DNA from: Spirodela intermedia
Lineage: Eukaryota > Streptophyta > Magnoliopsida > Alismatales > Araceae
Assembly: GCA_902729315.2 (NCBI GenBank)
Contig: LR746268.1
Span: 589,001-653,000 of the forward strand
Direction of reading: 5' to 3'
Length of the DNA stretch: 64,000 nucleotides
Shown here piece by piece: positions 22,079 to 34,540 of the stretch; positions within the stretch are counted from its first letter, which is position 1, and every line of letters starts with the position of its first letter. A program made the translations under genes and the position numbers. A model generated the notes under the pieces. That model did no database searches. It saw only the letters and a list, made by a program, of their open reading frames with translations, and was not told the origin of the DNA.

Positions 22079-25000
22079 ATGGGGGACTCCGTCGACGCGA
22101 TATTGGAATTTTTGAGAAGGAATAAGTTCGACAGGGCTGAGGCTGCACTGCGAGGAGAGCTGGGCAGCCGACTGGATTTGAATACGGGGATGGCTGTTTC
22201 TGAAGAAAAAGAAAAAGAAGAAGCTGGTGGGAGAAATCATGTCACGAAGCAAGGCTCCTCTGCGACAAGGAGCGAGGACATTTCTAATGAGCTTGTTGTC
22301 AAGGAGGTTGAGGTCGGCAGCGTCAGAAGCCGCTCCGACAGTAAGAAAGGTCCGACATCTGTCTCAGGAAATGATAATGCTTCAGTTGATCTTTATCCAT
22401 GGGCGTTCTCTAGTGAGGCCTCCGCTGATCCTGTGTCGTCTAAAGATAGTAGTTCATTATCTGCCAGTTTCTCGGCGCTGTCGCTTTCAGGCAAATCAAG
22501 GCACCAATCCGGTACCAGTGCCTCTGATAAATGCGATTCCTTTGTCCAAAACAGCATGGATACATTTGGAGAACACGTAATCTCGAGGTCTGGGTCGAAC
22601 AAGAGCAAGGTTGAAGTAAAGGTCGGGAGCAGCCAAACTAATGACTCTAATGCCGGTGTTGCCTGCTACGCCAATGATTTGCCAGATAATCCGTGGTCAA
22701 AAAATGAGGAATCGTGGAGAGAGTGCTCTGTCAAAACTGTCTTTCCTTTTTCCAAGGGGGATGCATCCTGCAGTCGTGATATTTCTCTCAGAACTGGTGA
22801 TAGTAAAAAGGATAAGAGGAAGATAGTGGAAAGCGACGATACCACTGGCGCGTTCATAGAAGTAGAGGAGATGAATAGGCCTTTCCCATTTGGAAAGCCC
22901 CATGAATCTGAAGAGCCGGCGAGGATTGAATCTTTTGATCTGCCACGTATGCCTGAAAATCACAGGGAGGAACTACCAAGGCTACCTCCTGTAAGGCTGA
23001 AGTCCGAGGACAAACCTGCGCATATACATTGGGAAGAAAAAGCTTATCATCATGGGACAGAAATCAAGCTTACTAATGCAGATAGCACATTCTTGATTGG
23101 CTCTTTTCTTGACGTCCCAATCGGGCAAGAGATCAACTCTTCTGGTTTGTCACACTTTGCCTGCTTTTCTTCATTTTACTCACTGCCTGGTCTTCCTAGT
23201 TAATGGCAATGGAGAGAACATCCGGGTTGTTACCGTTGATGTCTGATATTTAATCATAAGTTCCATGGTTCAATTTCTATTCATAGATAAAATATGCAAG
23301 TAGTTTTGTTTTTTTAAATTGTCCATATTTTTTTGATAACTTTCAAAGTTGGATGTGGAGGTATTGAATCCAATTATCTGTTGTAGACTTGTCTGTATAA
23401 TTTTTTTCGTGTCTAGATTATTTTTTCTTTCCTCATGGATTAGTGGCCACTGGTGCTTCATTACGCGATTCATAGGCAATGACTGAATTTCTACATCGTC
23501 ACTTTTAAAAGTTGAGGGTCGATAAGAATGATATTGCTAGGATCTTGACAGAGGCTTTGGCTTTTGTACAAGAACTTGTGGAAGTGAGAGTATGCCACAA
23601 AATTTGTTTGACTTTGTTTTCTTGTTCATTTTGGTTATATTCCGACCGGAGACATTGGTTGAAGTGACTTTAAACCAGAATATGCTTGGGATACCTTTAT
23701 AAATTATTTTTGTATAAGTTCGTGGACCACAGCAACCCAAAAGTCAGTGTAAACTAATTAGGAATTCATATCACATAAGGCAAATGTCCAATGGGATACC
23801 ACGTAAAATTTTGCTGAAAACTTTAATTCATTTTGGACGTGTATAAGTCTAAAAAATCGTAGAGGAGTCTTGGCGATGCTTTATGATGTAGGAGATGATT
23901 AAGGGGACTAGATATGCAGTTATTTGTGTTACCTTGGATGATATGTATTTGTTAAACCGTGAGGAGTTCTTGTGGCATCGTTAATGATTCAAGTGGATGA
24001 TGTCTCAGTTTTGGCCCCTAGGAAACTTCAGGTTGTGGGCTACAGATCTTGATCAATTATAGGTTATATGTGTTTCAAAGTTCTGATAATCACTCATTTG
24101 TTTTGTACGGATTGTTATGCGGTAAAGGAGAGGTGTATTGGAGGCAGTTAAGTAGGTTATTCTTATCGGTGAGGGCTGTCACAGAGGTAGAGGTGAGGCA
24201 TTGTCAGTGAGGATTGTACGCACATCTTCTTCTTGATATTATTATTATTATTAATATTATTCTACTTTTCAAACAAATATTGGGAGGATGAAAATTGCAT
24301 TGGTGGCTTGTGGTTGAAAATTTTGTTTTCTATTATGCTGAGCACAAATCCAACGCATCATCTCAAAACTGAGTTCCCTAGCGGCTTGTAACTGTAGAAG
24401 CCCCATCTGAAGTTCTGTCTTCCTCCTCTGTGATTCTTACCAACACTTTGGCCACCCCGATCCATTATCTTCTGTAGCACACGTTCACAACTAGGGGTCC
24501 TTATTTGACATTTCGATCACATTCATTTTTACTGGGACCTGTCGGACATTATTTGTGTACCAGATGTCATTGCCTTTGCCTCCAACCTTTGGAAATTACC
24601 TCAATGTCTGAATCCTACCACAACATACAGTCCCTTTAACACTTCGTGCGTATGATTGTTGCAATTTAATGTTTTGCTCGTTGTCATGTTCACTTGTTGC
24701 ATTTGCTGGTTGAGTCCTGGTTGGGACGATGATTCATGCTTTGTTTCATTTTTCTTAAAAATAAAAGTTTGAATCAGTTAATTTCCTTGTCATGTCGTGG
24801 ACTTAAAAGTACATATAATAAAGGTATCTGTGAAGGTAATGCGTGCCCACACATGACTTATGCTGGTGCCATAATTGTTTTCTGGCGGTTAAACATTATT
24901 TTATATCACATAATGTATATTTTTCTGGCTGTTCTTATTGATATCTGATGAAGTGTATACGTTCTTTCTGTTTGTCATATTGATACCTTGTATATACGCA

Positions 25001-28000
25001 ATTGCCTCATTTTTTCTGTTTAACTTATCATAATGACTAACAACAGGTGGAAAGCGAACGCTGGGAAGCAGTTGGCTCTCTGTTAGTCAAGGAATTGCTG
25101 AGGATGCTGATTTAGTTTCAGGTTTTGCGACTGTTGGTGATGAGACAGTCGAGTATCCGAATGACTACTGGGATTCTGATGAATACGATGATGACGATGA
25201 TGTTGGATATACTAGGCAACCCATTGAAGATGAGACATGGTTTCTGGCTCATGAGATTGACTATCCAAGTGATAATGAAAAAGGAACTGGGCAAGGTAGT
25301 ATTCCAGATCAGCAAGCAAGGGTTCAAACTAAAGATGAGGATGATGATCAGTCCTTTGCTGAAGAGGACTCCTATTTCTCTGGTGAGCAGTACTTCCAAG
25401 CCAAAAACATTGATCACGCTGCTTCTTCAGAAGACCCAGTTGGGCTGTCCGCAGGTGAAACATTTGGCAGAACACGTGAAAATGACTTAATAGCTCATTA
25501 TGACGGGCAATTAATGGATGCTGAGGAACTTAATTTGATGCGTGCAGAACCTGTCTGGAAGGGGCTTGTTACCCAATCTAATGAGTTGGTTTTGTTGGAA
25601 AATGATCGTGTTTTGAATGAGAATGAGCACCCTCAGCCTGGTGTCTTTTGCATCGATGACGACCATCATGGTTCGGTCAGATCCATTGGTGTGGGTATAA
25701 GCAGTGATGCTGCTGATATTGGAAGTGAAGTGCGTGAAAGTTTGATAGGGGGCAGCAGTGAAGGGGACATTGAATATTTTCATGGTCATGATCATACTGT
25801 TGGAGGACCCGGACAGTCTGAACATTATGCAAATGAAAACTACTTTGACAAGGCAAAAAGGGATAAAATAAGAACTGGCAGAAATGATTCAGATAAGTAC
25901 ATCGTAGACCCTGACAGAGGTCTTAGTAACTCTGCTTTGAGTTATGGTGATGGTGGCTTTTCTTTTACACCACCTATAAGAGCTGATGAAGCATTGCACA
26001 TGGAACCTCGAAAGTCCTCGTGGTCATCGAAGGACACTGGTGTGGGTTGTGATGATGGAGATGAGTATTGTAATGGTTTTGTGACAAATGATGATATGCT
26101 TGCCACGTGGAGGCAAAAAGGCAATGATTCCTCGCTTCTAAATATATCTGGAGGTGAGCATCTTGCTAATACTGGTGGATCGAGAACATCTACTGGATCA
26201 ACAGCCTCACACAATGATTATGCTGAGAAGGATGATATGGAGAGGGAACAAGATGATCAAACAAGTGACGCAAGGGAAGAGGACCCAGGGGCAACACTAG
26301 AGGATGAGGAAGCAGCAGCAGTCCAGGAACAGATAAGGCAGATAAAAGCCCAGGAAGAGGAATTCGAAACATTCAATCTTAAGATTGTTCATAGGAAAAA
26401 CAGGTAGAGTCTGTTGCCTAGTCTGATTTTCTCAACTGATGAACTCGTTTCTCTATCATCTGTCTTTTGGTAATACCTTATGACATCCTATTTATGCACA
26501 GAGTGGTAGTGTTGGTCTTTATGTTTCGGTCTCTTATTTACCATTTTTTTCACTGCTAATCAGAACTGGCTTTGAAGAAGAAAAAAACTTCCAGGTCGTC
26601 CTGAATTCAGTGATTGCTGGGCGTTATCATGTCACTGAGTTCTTAGGATCAGCCGCATTTAGCAAAGCTATCCAAGCACATGACTTGCACACTGGAATGG
26701 ATGTTTGTGTAAAAATTATAAAGAACAACAAAGACTTTTTTGATCAGAGCCTAGACGAAATCAAGCTACTGAAGTTTGTCAACAAGCATGATCCTGCTGA
26801 CAAATACCACATTCTCCGCCTGTATGATTACTTCTATTACCGAGTAAGAATTTCATTACTATTGGCAGCCATAGTCCTTTGCCTTCTTTTTTCCTATCCC
26901 GGGGTCATTTTCTATCATTATTATAGCAACATAGTTTTTTCTCTTCAAGAATTATGTATGATGATGATTGGTCATTTTCTACATTTTTATTCATTCAACC
27001 TCTGATTTGACAGTAGTCCATGTTTGTCTATTCTAAGCAGTTGCCTTTTGTTTCATTTTGCATACACAACAAAAAATGAAAGTAGTGACTTGTCTTCCAT
27101 GAATCACCACCCTGCATTGCATGTTTTTCGGTGATAGTATTTATGTAGAACATCGTTTGTTCACTCGGTCTGACTTAGGCCAAATCATGTTACCTGTCCT
27201 GTTTTTCAAGTTGTCTAGTAGCTTACTCAGTAGTTTAACCGGAGATGCATATAAATCCGAGAAAGCAAGATGGGCTACACTTCTTCGTTCATTGCTCTTA
27301 TCCCGAAGAGCCACAGTGCATCTAAACTTCGTCTACAAAATTAATGTCTTTATATCAAGATGTCTCATAACAAAAGCTCATAAAGTTTATAATAAGAAAA
27401 GATATAGTTTAGACTAAGGGACCCACCCTGAGGGGCAAACGCTCTACCAAAGTAGTGAAAGGGACCTTGCTGGACGAGGGATTTCCTCTCTCTGGCTCAC
27501 CTCCCGATTATGGAGTTAGACATGAAGAATTTTATGACTGAAGTTATGGAGTGGGGCTTCATTGACTGAGAACACCTCTTCCTTCTTTCTATTCTTAAAG
27601 AGAATATCCCCGGAGGGGGGGGGGGGGAGGGCGGTAACGATTCAGCTTTTTAATTAGTCGAATTTTTACGTTTCGTAAGTCCATGCGAACACATCTCGAT
27701 ATTCCAAGAGTAGAGAGCCTCGCTGGCGCCTCCACCAATCACTTCTTTGGTTTAGAAGTCCTTCACCACACACGAATCAGCTTTAAATTTGACTGAACAT
27801 GGCTCTGCAGGGAATATCCTTGTGGATGCTATCTGAAGGGTGATCTTATATCTTTCGTTTCGGAAGAAGTTAAACCTCGTCAGTTGACTTCTAAGACTTT
27901 AAAAGGTAGTTTACTACTTTTAGAGGGATTTTGTCCACAGACATTGTATGATCCAGAGACTGAGATGAGTTTTCCTCCCAGTACTGTTATCAGTCCACCA

Positions 28001-30111
28001 TTGACTTCACAGACTGCTAAACGAGCTACATCTCTTTTCTCATCTGATTCTGGTGACTGGTGACAAACTGATAGTTCCACAGCATCCTTGAAAAATCTGA
28101 TTCTTATCTTGATTCTGGACAAATCTATTGGTAGTTTATGGATGCGAGCGATATGGTCCTACTGCACATGGTGTTTCCCTTTGTGGCCATGTTTTCCTGT
28201 TTGTGGTCCAAATTGTTTTGCCTTCTGATGTATACCTCTCCTGAACTTGCCGTCTGTTTGTGTGTGTGTGTCCCTTTCACTTTTGTATCATCTACTTGTG
28301 TAGTGTTGAGTTGGATCTGGATATTTGATGCCTAGAGAATCATTCTGTTTATAAACTATTATATCCATTTCCATGTCTTCTTTCTATAAGTTCTAGGAAT
28401 ATTGCGCAGTTGTCGATTACTTGATAATCCGTGTCTTCTATGATATTGATATAATGATTGCTTGGCCTATAGTTCAAATCAATATATCATTTTTTACCCA
28501 TAATCGTCTCATATTGACATCGACTCAATCGATACATGCGCCATCTCGATGACTGACGATTGTACTCCTCATATGTGTTCATATCAGTGTGATTCTAATG
28601 TTTTCTTAATCGAATTACACAATTAATCAGTAGTTCTATTGGTGAATTTCATGTGCCCTGGGCTCCTATTTATTTGACTGATTCTTTTCTGTGGTGCAGG
28701 AACATCTGCTTATAGTTTGTGAACTTCTGAAGGCAAACCTGTACGAATTCCACAAGTTCAATCGAGAATCAGGAGGAGAGGTCTATTTCACGATGTCAAG
28801 ATTGCAGGTGTGTGTTCTGATCATGGATGAGTACACTGAAAACCTCAGTCTTTGTCTCCTTTTTCTCACAGTTCGCTGAGATTTTATGAATGTTTGGATC
28901 TGCAGTCGATCACCATCCAGTGTTTGGAAGCGCTCGAATTTTTACATGGGCTCGGTCTCATTCACTGTGATTTGAAGCCAGAAAATATATTGATCAAGAG
29001 TTATAGCAGATGTGAAGTGAAGGTCATCGATCTTGGAAGTAGCTGCTTCGAGACTGACCATCTTTGCTCATATGTTCAGTCACGATCTTACCGTGCGCCT
29101 GAAGTCATTCTGGGCCTTCCCTACGACAAAAAAATAGATATATGGTCTCTTGGCTGCATCTTGGCCGAACTTTGCACCGGCAATGTAAGCTTGAACTCTC
29201 CCCTCGCCCTTGTTTGATGCGTGCTTTGACTTTTTACCTATTATATGACCTGTCTTTGGAGATTTTGAAGTGGGTGTTGACCTTTTCTGGCATAACTGTT
29301 CCCTAGATTCCTTCTGTTGGTGCTTGTCTCTTGGCTCGCTGTTGACTTGCATACTCAGACCCCTGGATCCAGTGAAAACATGCTATTAAATGATACGTAC
29401 GAAGTCAACACGCTGACTTTGAGTTCATCTTTTTGCTTCTATCTTCCGATTTTATCCATTTTTTTTTCTCCGCTGTAAATCGTCAAGATATGGCACGCCA
29501 TAACGAGTTCTTCGACCAATTTTCCTTGTTGGATCAAATCTGTCTTTTTTTTTAAAAAAATATTTATTTCGGTCTTCATGGGTTGAACTGATATATCCTT
29601 CTTCAACAGGTCCTCTTTCAGAACGATTCTCCAGCGACTCTGCTCGCGCGTGTCGTCGGAATCATTGGTCCCATCGATCAGACTATGCTGGCAAAGGGCC
29701 GAGACACGTACAAATACTTCACCAAGGGCCACTTGCTCTATGAACGCAACCAGGTAAGAGAGAGAGAGAGATGATAGATAGAGAGCAAGCGAGAGAGATG
29801 ATAGATAGATAGCAAGAGAGATGGACAGAGAGCAAGCGGAGAGAGATTGCCATTAATGTGATAGAAGGAGATGAATAAAATGAATAGTGGGGGCTTGCTG
29901 ATTTGGGTTTCGTTCTTCGCAGGAGACCAACCGGCTGGAGTGCCTGATCCCGAAGAAGACCTCGCTGCGGCACCGGCTGCCGATGGGCGACCAGGGCTTC
30001 ATCGACTTCGTCTCCCACCTCCTGGAGATCAACCCTAAGAAGCGGCCCTCGGCGGCGGAGGCCCTGAAGCACCATTGGATCACCCACCCCTACGAGCCCA
30101 TCTCCTCGTGA
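22079..30111 (+). CDS. plant-specific DYRK-family dual-specificity kinase (DYRKP), 7 exons
   Basis: CMGC-group Ser/Thr/Tyr kinase. Exons: 22079-23144, 25047-26403, 26564-26843, 28700-28807, 28906-29184, 29610-29753, 29923-30111. All phases fit and give 1140 aa, the size of the Arabidopsis At3g17750/At1g73460 group. Residues 1-27 ([20 protein letters not shown]) resemble a LisH-type start. A long acidic, low-complexity region follows, with an Asp-rich stretch near the start of exon 2. The kinase domain (about 825-1130) has glycine loop LGSAAFSKA, catalytic Lys858 in [15 protein letters not shown] with Asp959, DLG in place of DFG (Asp979), and activation segment [12 protein letters not shown] (Tyr993). 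All catalytic residues are present, so the kinase should be active. Introns 1 and 3 are each about 1.9 kb. Confidence 0.93.
27797..28063 (+). pseudogene. possible decayed coding fragment inside kinase intron 3
   Basis: An 88-codon stop-to-stop frame on the host gene's strand with protein-like composition (includes [19 protein letters not shown] and [15 protein letters not shown]) but no proper start. The intron around it also has a G-run (27616-27627) and sequence unlike the rest of the gene, consistent with an inserted, decayed element. Family not recognised; it could be chance. Confidence 0.22.
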
Positions 30112-30489
30112 GATGATCGCCGGTGCAATTTTTTCCGGCGGGTCGTCGGCCGATGCCCGGCAGCAGCAGCTGGGTCCCTTGTGGGTGGCGGCGGGATCGT
30201 CACCGCTGCCGCCGTGGCCGGCAGTCGGCGGAGGGTGTGTTGTAACATGGGAGAAGGGGGGGTCAGCTCGTTTTGTATATGATTGTGATTATTCTCTCCT
30301 GCGGGGTTGCTCGTATGGTGCTGTTTGGATGGGACGAGGCTGAGCTTCTCCCTCCCCTGCCCATGGACTTGTACTTTCTTCCACGTCCCTCCGGGAATCG
30401 TCATCGCTTGTGTTCTTATCTCTCTTCTTCTTCTTCTTCTACTACTACCAGTAGATTGAGCGCTTTTGTGGCAGCGGTGCTCTTGTTTT

Positions 30490-30797
30490 GCAGTGGTGCT
30501 ACTGGGGGGTCGCGAGGGATGGGCTGCCAGTTTGAGCTCCTGGATCATCAAGAGCGAGAGCGAGAGAGAGAGGACCCTCGTCTTCCTCATTATGATTATT
30601 AGTCCGAGAAACTCTCCATGCACGTGCATGGAGTACACTTCGCAGTGGTGCTACTGGGTGGTCGCGAGGGATGGGCTGCCAGTTTGAGCTCTTGGATCAT
30701 CAAGAGCGAGAGAGAGAGAGAGAGGACCCTCGTCTTCCTCATTATGATTATTAGTCCGAGAAACTCTCCATGTACGTGCATGGAGTACACTTCGCAG
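30490..30797. repeat. 152-bp tandem duplication with a CACGTG palindrome, downstream of the kinase
   Basis: Copy 1 (30490-30641) and copy 2 (30642-30797) start GCAGTGGTGCTACTGGG and differ at few positions. Copy 1 includes the perfect 16-bp palindrome CCATGCACGTGCATGG (30616-30631), combining a G-box core and RY (CATGCA) motifs; copy 2 has one base changed. It follows the kinase stop by about 380 bp, so it may be in the 3' UTR or in intergenic DNA. Confidence 0.88.
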
Positions 30798-31147
30798 CTG
30801 GTTTCTGGGAAGCTTCTCGGGCCGTCATCTTCCCGCGGTTGCCATCGCCCGAGCGCCTCCTCAGGTCGCTGAAGGCGACGATCGCCGGAAGGGGAGCCGC
30901 CCCCGAGGATCAGTCGGAGCAGGAGAATTTCTCTCCCGTGGAAGACCATGCTGAAAAACTCCACACCGGAAAACTCTTGACTCTATCAATCACGAACATG
31001 ATCGAAATATTTCTTTCACAATGATTCAAGATCGATCGACGAACACGGCGATCCCTCATTTATAGCGATTTATGTAGACCGTTCTTCAAGAACGCATCCT
31101 TATTTCTTCAGCTGGAGGAGAGAACGAAGGACGGTCGAGGGATTGGT

Positions 31148-31345
31148 TCAGACTTGATACGCCGCCGGTGCTCCGGTGGCGTGGGACCTCTCGCCGCCGG
31201 CAGCCGCGGCGGCTCCTAGGAAGAAGGCCGCGAGCGCTGCCCTGAGGACTCCCTTCAGCACCTTTCCTCGCCGTGGGACGTACCGGGGATGGATCGCCGG
31301 CCGGAGGAGAAGCAGATGCCCTGCTGCGCGAGTCACCGTCGCCAT
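31148..31345 (-). CDS. putative 65-aa Ala-rich small protein
   Basis: ATG at 31345 opens MATVTRAAGHLLLLRPAIHP, then RYVPRRGKVLKGVLRAALAA, FFLGAAAAAGG and a short tail. The basic N-terminus plus hydrophobic centre could be an organelle-targeted or membrane small protein. GC-rich codon use resembles nearby real exons. The frame extends upstream to 31417, but the internal ATG is the more natural start. No family recognised. Confidence 0.35.
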   Translation of the reverse strand: MATVTRAAGHLLLLRPAIHPRYVPRRGKVLKGVLRAALAAFFLGAAAAAGGERSHATGAPAAYQV

Positions 31346-31582
31346 CGTCTCGGGCTCGGCAGCGCCGGAGACGGATAATAAGAAGAGGAAGGAGGGGGAG
31401 GATCGACGCTCGGGCAATGACTTACCGTTGCCGTTTAATGATGAAACAACCTCACTTAGATGTGGACCTTACCTCTAGTAGGCGGAAGCTCACTGGTTTG
31501 ATTGGGGGTGTGTGGGACCCCTCGAGGGGTTTCGCCAAATGCGCGTTGATGTGGGACCCCGCCTGAAATCGTCGAAACGCAG

Positions 31583-33000
31583 GTTAAAGTGGGCCCCACT
31601 CATCCGAGCGAATAGCCAAACTCCGACCTTTGCATCTCTGGGGGATTTTGGCGGGACTCACCGCCGCAAATCCGCGTAGGCCAGTGCCCGCCGTCCACCA
31701 GGCCGCCACTTGGGGAGCAGTAATCTTTTGCACGCGTCGTTGTCACTCGCGGGACTCTGCGTCGATGTTCGATAGCATCACGCTGGCGGCGCTGCCGGGG
31801 AGGTCGAAGTAGGCAGGCACGGCGTCGGAGAGATGGGTCCGGCAGGCGGCGAGGATGGCTCCCCGGACTTGCTCGGGGGGCGGGCCGGCGTGCCGGTGAC
31901 GAGGAAGAACGCCTCCTGGAGGCGGCCTGCTCTGCTAAGAAGGTCCACCATGCAGGAGAAGTGCTCGCCGGAGGGGAGGAGGCCGTGATCTTCGGCCATG
32001 GAGTGCAAGAGCCGGCGGGCTTTGTCCACCATTCCGGCGTGGTTGCAGGCGGAGAGGGCGGCGGACGAAGCGTAGATCTTCGCAGTGTTGGGCGGAAGAG
32101 AGAGAGGGTAGAGATCGAGCGCTGATCGGAGCTGTCCGCCATCGACGTGAGCTTTGAGGATGCAGTTGAATGCTCTGGTGGTTGTTGCAGGCATGAGCTC
32201 GAAGGATTTGCGGGCATGGCGGAGATTCAGGAGGCGTCCGTAGGAGGAGATGAGCTTGCAGGAGAGGACGGGCTTCCTCCAGAGGCCGGTGGTGTGAATT
32301 AGGGCGTGGGTTCGCCGGAGGAGGGAGGAGGAAGACGATGCAGCGGCCCGGTTGAGAGTGTGGAGGAGGAGCTCGTAGGGTTCGACGAGAGGTCGCCGCC
32401 CCTCGGCCTTCCTCATGGGGGGCCGGCGGCACCGCCGGTTCTCCGGTGGGGTTTCGCCGTCGGGTTTCAGAGGCTTCCTCCGCGCCCATGGAGGAGCGGG
32501 GAACTCGGTCGAAGTAGTCCTGCTAGATTCTCCTACCTCAGTTGCTCCGCAGTATGAGGAATGGCTTCTTTTACGTTATGGCTTCCTCCGCAGTATGAAA
32601 AATAGCCTTTTTCGCAGGGTGCAGAGAGTTATGCTAACTATTCATGTATGAGAGTTCTAGAGAGAGAGAGAGATGTGGCGCAGAATGTAGGTAGCATGAG
32701 AACCTGGAAAGCATAGAGTCATATCCTTTCTTGCTACCTCCATCTCCCATGATTACACCACTGGCCAGAGCTCTCTCTTTCTCTCTCTCTATCTCCTACA
32801 CCTAATTTTATCTACTTGTTCACATATATTTCGGTTTGGCTTTAAGGATCATGCTAGATAGAGAAAGAAAGAGAGATTTAGGTATGTGTCGGAGGATAGA
32901 GAGAGGAAGAGAGAGAGAGAGAGAAAGAGAGAGAATACAAAATTTCAACGTATGATGCAGACATGTCATAGTGGTGTGACGTCTGTATCATACACTGAAA
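31583..33000. repeat. deleted duplicate of the PPR locus (copy A of a segmental duplication)
   Basis: 31583-31751 matches 35884-36065, 31752-32058 matches about 37150-37469, and 32059-32983 matches about 38200-39178, all in the same orientation. Relative to the intact locus two segments are missing, about 1.1 kb and 0.73 kb. Identity is high in the PPR part and into the flank beyond the start codon, including the AGTATGAGGAATGGCTTC block and the GA repeat. Confidence 0.88.
31752..32416 (-). pseudogene. truncated PPR pseudogene, duplicate of the gene at 36946-38544
   Basis: Starts with the same N-terminus (MRKAEGRRPLVEPYELLLH) as the intact gene. After about 114 codons it jumps, through a deletion of about 730 bp, to the segment starting ALSACNHAGMVD, so most PPR repeats are lost. 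It then shifts frame after TGTPA relative to the intact gene and lacks the C-terminal E-type region. Unlikely to make a functional RNA-binding protein. Confidence 0.9.
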
Positions 33001-33005
33001 TTTTG
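32938..33005. other. imperfect inverted repeat (hairpin), 31-nt arms and 6-nt loop
   Basis: Left arm 32938-32968 (starting CAAAATTTCAACGTATGATG) and right arm 32975-33005 are reverse complements with about six mismatches around the loop TAGTGG. It sits at the edge of the segmental duplication. At the intact locus (39133 onward) only the left arm is present. Confidence 0.75.
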
Positions 33006-34540
33006 CTTAAAAATCTAACATTAGTATATATTCGCCTGAAAAACCGGCGCATAATTGATGTGGGACTAAATTTGTGTCACACCTTCAAAAGAGACGGGCG
33101 ACCGGTGATGATTCGAGTCCTTCTAGAGTTAAAAGTTATATATTTTTATCTGATTATCGTGACTTTCCTACAGATCACCGGTGAAGGATTAAGCAACGAG
33201 AATCGATGAATCATCGACAAAAAATTCATTAACACAATTTGCGGAGCATTGTTACTAAAATTGCTGAACAATTCGCGATAAATCTATTGAGAAAGGATCA
33301 CAAATCTATTGAGTAAATCATCTCCGATTGATCGACGAACAAGTCGTCGTCGGGAAGAGGACGATCCGTCGGGAGATGAGTCGCCACCTCTTGAGAGCGT
33401 ACTAGATGCGATGAAGAACCTCCTCTTACTATGCGGACCTGAGGATGAAGCTCTCTAACATGCGCCCCACTTCCATCCAGCTCCTCTCTATTGGGTGACA
33501 GCCGTCAGAGAGCCGCAAAGACGTTGTTTTTTCACTCCACTAGGTGACAACCGCTGGAGACGATTTAACAACTCACTTCATTGATCTCTAGACTTTGCAA
33601 GGAGATTTAGAGATTACTCACGTTATCTTTATCTAAAAAGAGACTTTGAGGCCATGGACACTACATGACAATCCTTCCGAATACTTAGGATTTTAGTGCA
33701 TCGTCAATGCATCACCGTTGCAACGCCGGAACTCTGTTTTCTTACTTTCAACTTACTTTATGCTTCATTTAGTAATATTTTTTGTGATTTTAATTTATCA
33801 AAATATATTTTGTTCTATTACGATTATTCTAGCTTTTACAAATCTTAATTTGATTAATTAAATCATATATAATTGCTTACGTAAGAATCACGGTGCAGAA
33901 CTCTGTTTCCGCCTGATTCACGTTCGCCAGACGCTGACATCATCCTGACATCTACACCCTTATTTCCCTTTTTTATGAATTTTAAATATATTTCCTTTTT
34001 ATTTTTTAGTATAAAATTCATAGAAAATCGTATTCATTGAGAAAATTTATGAATAATTACCAGATATTATATTACATACCTGTGATCGACCTGAAAAATT
34101 ACTGTTATTTTTGGAATTTTTATTGAATTATAATTGATATATTCATTTATAAATACATCTAAATATCTAAAAATTCATATTTTCTAGTTTTATAAATTTT
34201 AAATTTACGTGATTTAATATACAACGACTAAGATTGGAATCGTTGACCAGCTCGGATTAGGGTTTGCAGGCTAGACCCAACATGAGCAAGAAGGTACCGA
34301 AGATGTGTGATTTGAATAAAAAATGAATAAATGAATGAATGAATTGAAAATCCCGAGAGATGGATAGGCCGAGATGATGGCATATTGGAGAGGAGAATAA
34401 TATCGGAAGAAGATGGGCAATTTGCCCATCAAATCCTCCACTTCCATTCGTCAACGATCGATCCCCAGGGCTCCTCTGATCTTCTGCGTCTATATGACGA
34501 GCAAGGGCTTCCCTCCATGGAGCATTCACCTGCCATGGCG
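33006..34540. other. intergenic spacer, 3' side of the Nudix gene
   Basis: GC-moderate sequence to about 33700, with repeated CGTCG/GACGA steps and short repeats such as GGGTGACAGCCG / AGGTGACAACCG near 33495 and 33543, then AT-rich. A GATTCGAGTCC near 33110 resembles a tRNA B box, but no cloverleaf fits. No gene recognised. Confidence 0.45.

Noticed and set aside
33105-33120. tRNA B-box-like GATTCGAGTCC
   Set aside because: No A box or cloverleaf-forming arms in the flanking sequence.
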